A stretch of 64,000 nt of DNA, from assembly GCA_032433765.1 (NCBI GenBank), contig JAVIAB010000092.1:36606853-36670852 (forward strand), given 5' to 3'. The stretch's first letter is position 1. Every line of letters starts with the position of its first letter. Shown here piece after piece: positions 21,001 through 33,000 of this stretch. Both the position numbers and the translations under genes were made by a program. Source of the stretch: Megaustenia siamemsis (Eukaryota > Mollusca > Gastropoda > Stylommatophora > Ariophantidae). Under the pieces are notes generated by a model. It was not told the origin of the DNA, searched no databases, and was given only the letters and a program-made list of their open reading frames with translations.

Positions 21001-24000
21001 TCAACATTCTTTCTTTGGCACTCTTCTTATAACAAGGACATATATTGCTTTGTGTCAGCTACTAAAATGAAGCATTAATATTTGTGCTTTTAGTCCAACA
21101 CATTTGACTTCATAATGACAATTTTTGTATTGGTTTTGACTTCTCTCTTAAATTTCTACTTATTTGACCAAACTGTTTCCAAGACCACAATATGAACCCG
21201 AAGCAGCATCTTGTTCAGCTTTAGTTCACTGATCATAATACCAGCAATCAGGAGTTGACAATTAACAGCCCATTATCTACATTTTTGTCTGAAAGAAAAT
21301 AGTTGTAGTAACCTCTAATGTTACATTTCTTAACTAAGTTTCATGTCAATACTGCAATCAGTCAATGAGCTGTTGAATATTTCAGTATGTGACCATGGTT
21401 AGTGCTACTAAAATGACATGTTTTCTTTTTATAATCAAGATAAGTATTCTGCAAATACTCACCCTAAATTTTCCTCAGAATTTAACACTTGCACAGCAAG
21501 TTTAAAGTCTCCTTTGAGTTAGTATGCCTAAGAAGATCAAGGAAATTATTTACCTTAGTATTAATGAAAAATGGCATTCATAAATATGAATATTTAAATT
21601 AAATGAACAAAAATATTTATAAATGAAAATTCAATTTCACACACAAATAGATGAATGATAACTAACAAATGTGTGCAGCTACGAGGGGAAAATGATGTTT
21701 TATGTATTTTTACAAATATGTGTCAGAATAGTTGATCATCAATTTATTTCTTCAACAACTGTTTTTACAATTGAACATACTTGTACTGCTTCTTCTTCTG
21801 CATTCAAGTCTTATGATCATGCAAAACTGGACTCTTTGTCTTGTTTCATGATGGAGAGGTAAGAACAAATCATTACACAAGATGAGTTGATCACATTGTT
21901 GGTACTCTCTTTTTGTGTGTCTGATTTTTTTTCCTAAAGCTACATCATGGCTGACACACACTGTCTTTGGCAGGCTGGAAAAACTTGTACTCATCATCAT
22001 CATAGAGTGCCATCTCACAACGAAGGTTGGCTACCATGGAGCACCATTCTACTCTGTCTCTTGCTTTGAAGGTGCAGGTTGTCATAGGCTGATTTGTCCA
22101 TCTTTTGATGTTACTCATCTATGTTAGTCTTGGTCTGCCTCTGCTTCTTTTACCCTGTATTTTCCCCTCCAAGATTACTTTTAGTAGACTGTTATGTTTT
22201 TTAAACATGGCCCAAAAATCACATTTGTCTTGTTTGAATTGTGTTTAGTAGTTCTCTTTTCACTTTAGTTGTTTAAGACTTCATCGTTTCTTTTCTTTTC
22301 TTTCCATCCAATTCTACCTATTCTTCTATATATCCACATTTCAAAGGCTTCAATTCTCCGTTCTGTTTCTTGTCTAATGTGCATGTTTCTGCACCATATA
22401 GGAATGTTGAGAAGATATAATATTTTGCTATTCTTAGTTTTACTGCAAATATTTATTGTTTCCAAGCTCATTTTACATCAAAGTCAAGAATTGTATTTTA
22501 GTATTTCCTTCTGATTTGTGATCATTCCTGTCATGGTAGTTTTTTCTTAATGATTCTTAATAAGCATATAACAATGAAGGTTGCGTTAATTTCTTTTTAA
22601 ATTAATCTTCATTTACTGTGTTTAAAATGATTTCCCTCTTTAGTGTTCATGTTATGCAATAATATTTTTCATGCTGGAGACAATTCTTCTATCTTTAATA
22701 ACATATCAACTAAATATCTCTTCATTACAACAACAAACTATCCGCTCTTAATATCACAATAACGCAACAACAAATATAAGACACTTATTTTTAACCTGAA
22801 AACCTGAGAGTTATTCCTGATCACCACTTTAAGTCTGGATTCCTCCATTACCCGTAACCTCATAAAGTTAGACGTAGGAATCCTGAGTGTTTGGAACTGT
22901 TCTGTAGCCATTAGTACTTGCTTCAGTTCCTCTATATTTGTTGATTTAGACATCACAAACTGTACAGGAAAGATAACCCATGAATTTAGAATTAAGAACA
23001 TTCAAAATAGAAACAAAAAGAGGTTCTGAATAGAAGCCAGACTAAACTGAATGTGTTTGGACAAACCAGCTTTACAGTAAACTACAACTCAAAGCAGCAA
23101 CCATCCTTTTCAAAACTAGTAGAAGTTACTAATGTACCAATAAGCCTCAGTGATAGCCAAATCTACTATTAAAATATCAAATAATGAAAAACTTTACGAT
23201 AGATATGAACTAAAAAAAAAAATGCTATAAATCTTGAATAAATGAATAGAAAGTAATGAGAGTTTTAGAAATCTAACCTCCTTTTATGTTAAGCATATCA
23301 CATCAGGTGCTGAAAGTGACCATTTTTGGCAGCAGAGCCAAGACAAAAGCACAAAACAAATGGTTTACTCTTGGAGAGAGCATGTGCATATCATGCAAAC
23401 CACTTCAGTTTTAGGGTTAATTCTTTAAAGCACAACACAATATAAAACATATGCTGTGCAACAAATTCTGGTTAATGCATGATATGTTGTAAATAAACTG
23501 GAAACGACAGGATCCCTTCTCGATGAATGATGTAAACACTGACAACCAATGTCAGAGGCTAAGTTTATAGAGTCTATGCCAGTCTGGAACAGTTATCTGC
23601 AAATCCTTATGCTGACTTCCACATTAGATTGGATACTTTATTTAACACACCAGAGGGAAACAAAAAATAGCACAGCTTCCACCACATAGTGACATCAGTA
23701 TGGCAGTTACTGGAATCAGATAAGAAGTCGGGGATTCAATAAACAGATACGCACCATCAACAATATGCAGGTCAAGTTGATATATACATGACAGAATATG
23801 GTGATACCGCCAGTACTTGAAGTTATGTACTCATCAAAAGAAGAGGTGCTTTTCCTAAAACTCTCATTAATTTCTATTCATCTCTTTAAGATGTAGAACA
23901 AAGATCTTTGCTTGGGTTTATTATATGAATAACCCTGTAACTTCTTTGCTGTCATTGTGATTGATAACAGACAGTAAATGGTGTAATATCTCACAGTCAG

Positions 24001-27000
24001 GAAAAGTGAGTGAAATCATGACAACAAAATGTTTGATACCATACCGTTGTGTCAAATAGCTGCTTCATATTAGGAAAAAGACAATCATTCAGAGGATTCA
24101 AGTCCTTGGTGGTAACATGATCACTGAGAGATAATTTTGCTGCTAGCTCCACTGTAAATAAAATAAAACCTTTCAGTTATCGAAACAGAGAAACATAACC
24201 CATACAAATATTATTTAGAAATTCGAGCATGTTAATAATTGCTTTTTTTAAAATATATATTAGCAAAGGGAGGAGGAGGTGCCATGATAGCTCAGTGGTT
24301 AGTGAACTGGACTACAAAGGACAAGAGGTAGGGTTCGATTCCAACCAACAGCTTCCAGTTCACCCAGCCTTTAATAAGTACTGGATTTTTTCTGGGAAAG
24401 TAAAGTGGGACCTCTCCCTGTCTCTGGGTAGTGAGATGCAATGAAAAAAAATTAAGAGTAGCTCTGAAGTCTAAGAATATCTGCCTGTATGGCGAGGAAC
24501 ACCTGAGCATATGGCCGTTGATGTGAAGAATAAGAAAAATTGATATTCATCCTTTAGGTCTTTGCTAGAGATGTAAAGCTAACATACACAAACAACATAT
24601 ATCAAAGTGAAAGTACTACCAAAATATAATTATGTTGTTTTATACATAGGGAGCCGCGATAGCTCAGTGGTTAGTGAACTGGACTACAAAGGACAAGAGG
24701 TAGGGTTTGATCCCAACAGACGGCTTCAGGGTTCACCCAGCCTTAAATGGGTACCGGATTTTTTCTGGGAAAGTAAAGCAGCACAGGCGTAATACCGACC
24801 ACATTACCCCAAAAAATCATGCGCTGAAGGTCTGTAAAATTTATGGTCACTAACAACATATTCCCTATACTCCACTTGGCGTGACGGGGGCTCTTTACTT
24901 TTTACTTATACATCAAAGTTTAGCCCCATTATTCAATGGTCAATTATGTTGTTTATATGTCAAAGTGAGGCTTAAATTGGTACTAAATTTAGCTGAGAAA
25001 GTAAGGCAGATGTTGTGATACGCCATATTCCTCATATGACTTAAGTATGTGGATGGAAACTTTTACTATTTACTAATGTATCAAATTACAACCCCACCAT
25101 CTAATGGTTATCCTGTGTGTTACCGGGGCCTCAATATGAGGGAAGTAAAGAATAGTGACCTTCCAGGTATTGTTGTAAGAGGCGACTAAGGAGGTTGATC
25201 AATGGCTTGACAAATTGTCATTGTAAAAATTGTTATGGAAACAGAGCCATATATTTTAGAAGCAGTGATCTCTCCAATATGTGCTATTTGGTACGCAAGG
25301 TTCTGTTTTTGAGATTTTGGTTCTGCCCTATGTGCCATCTTCAGTTTGAAAGGACACTAGATAGATAGCTATCTAATGGTTAATTATACTGCTTCAAAAA
25401 GTTCAAGCTGTTCTTCACGCAGGCAAAGCTCTATTTCTCCAGTCAATTCTGTACTCTCATGACACAACACAGCTTCATATGAAATATATTTACATCTTTT
25501 GTAGACAACAAACTCACACATGACTTTGTCCTCTTCTTCCTGTTGTAGTGCAACATCCCCTCCTCCAATAGCAAGCCTGTCTGCTGCTGAGAGTGATTGA
25601 TGATTGGGAGCAAGCCATACTTTCAGGCATATCTGATCCTGCAGTAAAATAAAATGGTCATTTCTTATTGTTCTTTAAGGCAGTGTGGATTTATAGAAGA
25701 ATATATAGAATTGAATGAAAAGAAAAGAAACGATGAAGTCTTAAAACAACTAAAAATGAAAAGAGAACTACTAAATACATTTCAAACAAATCAAATGAAA
25801 TTTCTGGGGCATGTTAAAAGACACAATGGCCTACTAAAAGTAATCTTGGATGGGAAAAGACAAGGTAAAGTGGCAGAAGCAGATCAAAAACTAACCCGTG
25901 TTACAAGTAACATCAAAAGATGGACAAACCAGCCTATTATGACATGCACCATCAAAGCAAGAGACAGAGTAGAATGGCGCTCCATGGTAGCCAACCTTCG
26001 ATGCGGAGACGTCACTTAATGATGATGATTTAAGGCAACAGACCAATCATTCACCAGTAAATTTGTAACCAAAGACAATCTCAAGTTATACCTTTGGTTA
26101 TGACTAGCAAAGGAGTGCGTACCCAGCATGCAATGTGGCATTTTGTAGAGCAAAAACAAAATCCATCCACCTTGTATAGTCCACAGCAATGTGCACCAGT
26201 TGTGACCCTACACTATGTATCAAATGATCAATACCATCACTGTTCTCCACTAGGGCATATTTTCTCTGCCTCTCTCCTTCTTTTCCAGAGTGTAATACAT
26301 GGAAGGTCTTGAGATGGTTTCAGAATCCCTTTTTATTTCATAACACATGCTCCCTTATTGTCTACAATAAGTAGTGTGTTAATTCTTACATATCTGTAAT
26401 AACAATTGGCCATCCACATAACCCAAATTGCACTTTTGTGGATCTGATGATTCACTATTTGTCATCATCATCATCATCGAGTGCTATCTCCGCATCGAAG
26501 GTTGGCTACCATGGAGCTCCATTCTGTTCTGTCTCTTGCTTTGAAGGTGCAGGTTGTCATAGGCTGGTTTGTCCATCTTTTGATGTTACTCGTCCATGTT
26601 AGTCTTGGTCTGCCTTTGCCTCTTTTACCTCATATTTTCCCCTCCAGGTTTACTTTTAGTAGGCTGTTGTGTCTTTTAACATGGCCCAAAAATCACATTT
26701 GTCTTGTTTGGATTGTATTTAGTAGTTCTCTTGTCATTTTAGTTGTTTTAAGACTTCATCTTTCTATTCTTTTCTTTTCATCCAGTTCTACCAATTTTTC
26801 TATATATCTACAATTGATATGTCACTACTTGTCACAGATAATTAAAGGATAAATTTTATGATTTTCAGCCTGCTATGAAAGAAAATAAAGATGATTCACA
26901 AGTATTAGAAAATATTATAAATAAACATGAATAAATATATAAGAGGTCTGAAGTGTTTTGCTATGCTGCTAAAAGTGTGCCAAAAGAACTACAGAAAGTG

Positions 27001-30000
27001 AAGACCTAGCACAAAAGGGTTGAATTATAAGATTGCTCTGTACACTGCTGTAATTGTTCATCACTGCAGTATGGTATGAGCAGTATAAGAAATAACAGAA
27101 AAAAAGTAAAGGAAATTCACGCAGTCATTGCCACAGCTACTCCAGTGATCAAAAGCAAAATTCATGAAGTAAGTGCTACTTTTAGTAGGGTTGTTGAAGT
27201 CAAACTGGGACTTTTGAATTTTCAGCACAAGAGAAAATGTTTACACATAAAGAAAAGACTTATTTCTCAATGTAAACCCTATCTACATTAATACACTTAA
27301 TCCATTTGATTCAGCATTGCTTAAATACCAGCGGCACAGAAAGATTTCTCAGAACATCAGAGCCATGATTGAATTGTCTTCTTCATCTCAAAGTCACTGC
27401 TAAAATACTGGCCACTGAGAACTTTTCAGAACTGTAGGTGATCATGGTCTATTGCAATCAAAGTTTCCACAGAAAGATGCACTGGTTTCTAATGTTGGTG
27501 ATATGGTCCATGTTAGTCTTGGTCTGCCTCTTTTACCTTGAATTTTCCCCTCCAGGATTACTTTTAGTAGGCTGTTGTGTCTTTAACATGGCCCAAAAAT
27601 CACATTTGTCTTGTTTGAATTGTGTTTAGTAGTTCTCTTTTCATTTTTAGTTGTTTTAAGACTTCATCGTTTGTTTTCTATTCCTTCCATCTAATTCTAC
27701 CTATTTTTCTATAAATCCACATTTCAAAGGCTTCAATTCTCTGTTCTCAGCAGGTCTTCCACTTGCTGAATAATTGAGGAAATGACCGCATCGGGCTCCA
27801 GAGTCACATCAACTAGGACTGTTTCATTACTGTACTGAGCTTGAATGAAGTCTTATGCACATTTCACTTGATTTTAAGCTTTCATTCACAAGACATTTCA
27901 CAACAGCATGCTATTCCACAAATGCTCTCACAACTGTTTCTCTCATCTTATTAAACAAATGACTCGCACTGCCCCATGAAGTTGAAGTTAGCACACCATT
28001 CTGTAGACATTTGTCTCTTATAAGCACACCATTCTGTAGACATTTGTCTCTTATAAGCACACCATTCTGTAGACATTTGTCTCTTATAAGCACAACTACA
28101 ACATTGTCTCTTATAAGCATGACTACAACATTGTCTCTTATAAGCATGACTACAACATTGTCTCTTAAAAGCATGACTACAACATTGTCTCTCATAAGCA
28201 TGACTACAACATTGTCTCTTATAAGCATGACTACAACATTGTCTCTTATAAGCTTGAGTACAACATTGTCTCTTATAAGCATGAGTACAACATTGTCTCT
28301 TATAAGCATGAGTACAACATTGTCTCTTATAAGCATGACTACAACATTGTCTATTATAAGCATGACTACAACATTGTCTCTTATAAGCATGAGTACAACA
28401 TTGTCTCTTATAAGCATGACTACAACATTGTCTCTTAAAAGCATGACTACAACATTGTCTCTCATAAGCATGACTACAACATTGTATCTTATAAGCATGA
28501 CTACAACATTGTCTCTTATAAGCATGACTACAACATTGTATCTTATAAGCATGAAAACAACATTGTCTCTTATAAGCATGACTACAACATTGTCTCTTAT
28601 GAGCATGACAACTCCTTTCTCTTCGACAAAAAGTTTCAGTTTGACTTGAACAATCATCATAGAATAAATCAATAGTCATCATCATTGCACTCCAAACATG
28701 TCCATAGGTGCTCAGATCCCCTCCTCAGCAATTCCTGCAGTGTCCAGCGACTGATGACCCCAGTTCTGTGTTGGTTGATAATTCTTATACGTCCACTAAG
28801 TTTCTCGTTTCTGGCTGTGCTAATCTTAACTCCCATTTCTTTCATTCAAAGAAGTGACATGGACTTATGGTTGTTGAAGTCCTGTGCCCTACCCACATCT
28901 CGGAGGGCACTGATGATGTCCGTCAATCCATTGGTTGACCATCTTCCAACAACAGCTAGCCAACCTGTCCACTCTTTCAGTTCCCAGTACTTCCGCATGG
29001 CCAGGGATGTAGACAAAGGTGACCCTACATATTTTTGACTTCACCAACGACTCTCCCCATTGCATTCGTACAAAGGTGACCCTACATATTTTTGACTTCA
29101 CCAACGACTCTCCCCATTGCAATCGTACAGAGCCTGTCTCCACTTTTTTATGGATCAACAATGTTAAGAGTTAAGCTCCAGAGGGTCTCTATTCCTCTTT
29201 TTAGAACCACACATTCACTCATAATACCTGCCTTATAAGTGTGTTAACTATGCACAAATATGTTTAATACAGAAACTAAAGATAACAGATACTCATCCAT
29301 CATCAAGTACCGGACCCGCTGGCGTAGGTGATCATGTCTCTTCACAACTTTCAATCTCGACAGTTATTTATCATTTCTGTTGTTGACCCTCTGCCAAGCC
29401 ATTCCCTTAAGCTGTCTGGTATCTTTTCTCTTTGCTCTGTACGATTGCAAAGTCTCTATCTCTTCGTCCCTCAAAATTCTCCAGTTGTTACAATATATTC
29501 CAGTTGTTCTCTTATCATTACATGGCCAAAAAATGATGATTGTTTCTTCCTAATATTGGAAATTAGCTCTCTTTTTGCTATGACCCCTTTCAGAATATTT
29601 TCATTACTCTTCTTAGCTGTCTATGGTATTCTCAACATTCTTCTGTAAAACCACATTTCTACAGACTTAACAGATACTAGTGACAGGTAATTGTCTTTAT
29701 TCTAATAAACTTCAGTTGTCAGGTTATAAAAAGTGATAACTGTAATAATTGCTGTAAGTCTTGCCTTCTTCAGGACTGAACCCTGTTGTAAGACAAGGGT
29801 GTCACCATCATTTATAAGTAAATCCATGAGTGTAGCAGTGTTTTCATCAAGTGGATCAGCAGGGTCACCATATGCATCAGTTTTACTGAGGTACCATTGG
29901 TGTCCTGAACATGAGAAAACAAAACGAATAGAATGCAGCAAAACTGAAATATTTTAATTATGATATTATAGACATGAAGTACAAATATGACATTACACTG

Positions 30001-33000
30001 ACATGTCTGTGGATCAACTAATTTATATGCATTTTAAATATGTTTTATTAATTTATTCAAAATAACTAACCACTTGTTATAATTCTAATACTCTAGTTTG
30101 CCAAATTAGCAGGCAGATTTCACCACTATTGTCTATCAAGAAAAAGGGCAAAGAAAGCACTCTACAACTCTATATTCATCCCAACATTCTGTTACCAACA
30201 GCACACCTGCAAGCAAAAAACAGCTTAAGAGATAAGATCAGAAGTAAAAAATTGAGTAAAAAAAAGAGATAGAAAAATTCCTGCTATTAAATAGATAAAG
30301 AGACCACAGATGAAATGGTTTGGTCATGTGATAAGACAGAAAGTACTAAATTAGACACAGTGAGTCAACAACAATCAATATGAGAATACTAGATGCAAGG
30401 GCTGACTAAGAAATATAATGGATTGATGAAATATTAGAAACTAGAAAATATAAAAGCAGGAGAGACTAACTGAAAAGCAAAAGACCACAAACAGTATCTC
30501 TTCTCAATACTAAAAGATAAATGAGGAAGGAAAGGATAACTTTATACAATAACTGATATTGCAATAACGGTGTGGAGTGTTTTATCCTCACTGTAGTAAA
30601 TCACAGCATTTGTCAGAAGACAACATCTCTTCCTGGGTGGCTTGACTGTCTCCAGCTGTGTGAACTCATCTTTACAGGCTGAGTGGGTCAGGGAGCTGGA
30701 GCAAGCACTTTGATTATCAGTTCTGGTTGGGTTATCTACTAAAGATCATCAAGATTTCACATCACCTTTTCAAGGCTGCTCCTAGTGTCGCAGAAGACTG
30801 GTTAATAGGGTGAGTGGGGGTCAAGGTGATCTACAAGGTCATGGGAACTGCTGAATTAAAAGACCCATGCTGTACTACCAACTAGGATGGACAAGGTTCA
30901 ACATTTCCAGCAGGAATCAGGAAATAAAAAGTCACCATAACATGCCACATTAAGTGAACCCAGGAGCTATTTGAAGTATTAAGAAAAAGTGTGTGCAGGT
31001 GTGTGCCTACATGCATATGTGCGTAGGCATGTGCATGTGTGTGCAGAGAGAGAGAGAGAGAGAGAGAGAGAAAGTACACACAAAGCAAAAGCAGATTACA
31101 AAAATCATTACCAGACAAGTTCTTACCTGGAACTAGAAAAAAGGTAAAACGGAAGAACTAGGAATATATGGGGATAAAATTTTGAGCAAAAGATCACAAA
31201 GATAAATAAAACCTGGAAACTGTTAGAGGGGATAGCAAAAGACAGAAAGGAATAGAGAGCTCTTGCTGATATCCTTTGTGCTAATGGAGGGTAAATAAAG
31301 CAAGTATAGATTCATCATCAAGTACCGGGCCTACTGGCGTGGGTGATCATGTCTCTCCACAACTTTCTATCTCGACAGTTATTTATCATTTCTGTTGTTG
31401 ACCTTCTACCAAGCCATTCTCTTAAGCTGTCTGGTATTTTCTCTCTTTGCTTCCCTCTATCTCTTTGTCCCTCAATTTTTCAAGTTGTATTATATTCCAG
31501 CTATTCTCTTCTCATTACATGGCCAACAAATTATTATTGTTTCTTCCTAATATTGGAAATTAGCTCTCTTTTTGCTCTGACTTCTTTCAGAACATTTTCA
31601 TTACTCTTCTTAGCTGTCCATGGTATTCTCAACATTCTTCTGTAAAACCACATTTCTACAGACTCCAGTAATTTTCTTGTCTGTTGTCCTATTGTCCATG
31701 ATTCACATCCATATGTTAAGACTGGCTCTACATAACATTTAATAACTCTTTTTCTTGTTTCTATTGTCAAAAATGGATTGCATAGTATCTTCCTCATTTT
31801 CTGAAAAGCTGCTTTTGCCTGAGCCATTCTGCATCTCACCTCTTTTGTACATCTTCCGTCTGAGGTTAACAAAGTTCCCAAATATTTAAATTCATTTACC
31901 TATTTTAATATTGTTCCACTAGTCTTTATTTTGCACTGAGGTGATGTCTTTTTCTTTGTTGTTACCATTACTTCTGTCTTTTTGCTATTAAGGCTGAGTC
32001 CTTTATTTTTGCTTTCTTTCACTATAATGTCCAACATTTCTTGTAACTCATTTTCACTCTTAGCGATTAATACTGTATCAGCAGCATACCTTAGATTATT
32101 TATATTATGACCTCCAATTGTTATTTCAGGCATGCCCCTTATGGATCTTAAAATAATCTCACTATAAATATATTAAACAAATCTGGTGACAACACATCCT
32201 TGTCTAACAAAATAGAATAGAATAGAATAATCATAAAAAACAACATGAAAGTGAGAAGATAATACATAAAAGTGAGCTTTATTTAAAAGGAACCTTTGAA
32301 GGTGAAACATAAAACAAAATCATATCACAAAATACCTTCACAAGCCATGAGTTTACAAGCTTCCTGTAGCATGCCTAGCACAGTCAACTGTCTGTCCACT
32401 AGAAATTCTTGCACAGACAACAATTTCCCACTCTCCATCTTGTTCACAATAACAGTCATCTGTTAAAGGAAAAATAAAAACGCACAGCAATAAGAGTAAT
32501 GACAAAAATGATTCAGATTTGTTAGTGGGCCAAATTTCTTCAATTAAAATTATGAAAGAAAAAATGGACATCCAAAGCTGTTAATTAATGAAAACAAGTT
32601 ATACTTGTATTATGTATACTATTATATATCTGTATTATTCCTGTTCTACACGATTCTCTTTTTAACTTTATTAATACTTTAACTCATTTTAATTAGGAAC
32701 ATAATTTATGCTAAAGATAAAACTTGAGGACATAAAATTTTAGAATTTCATGATCTAATTCTGATCAAATCAGCAAAATAATTCTGGAGTTAATTATTTC
32801 CTTGAAACTATTGAGGTAGTTGTGTAAGACAAGTAAGTAGAGGGCTAATATTTCTAGAATGAGGCTGTTAGGAAGCAGACTGAGGTACAACCATAATGAA
32901 GTGATGTGTAATAAGCAACATCTTCATGCAATGATAACACTCTGTAAGAATAACTGTCGTCTGTGGAGAAATTGCATAACTTCATTAATAACAACATTCT

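Noticed and set aside
24282..24905. tRNA genes
   Set aside because: A and B boxes fit, but acceptor and anticodon stems do not pair, and the head is fused to a repeated body. These are SINEs.
27911..28685. Cys-rich repeat protein of 244-253 codons on the minus strand
   Set aside because: Two overlapping minus frames and one plus frame are open at once, as expected for a stop-free 27-bp unit. No independent coding evidence.
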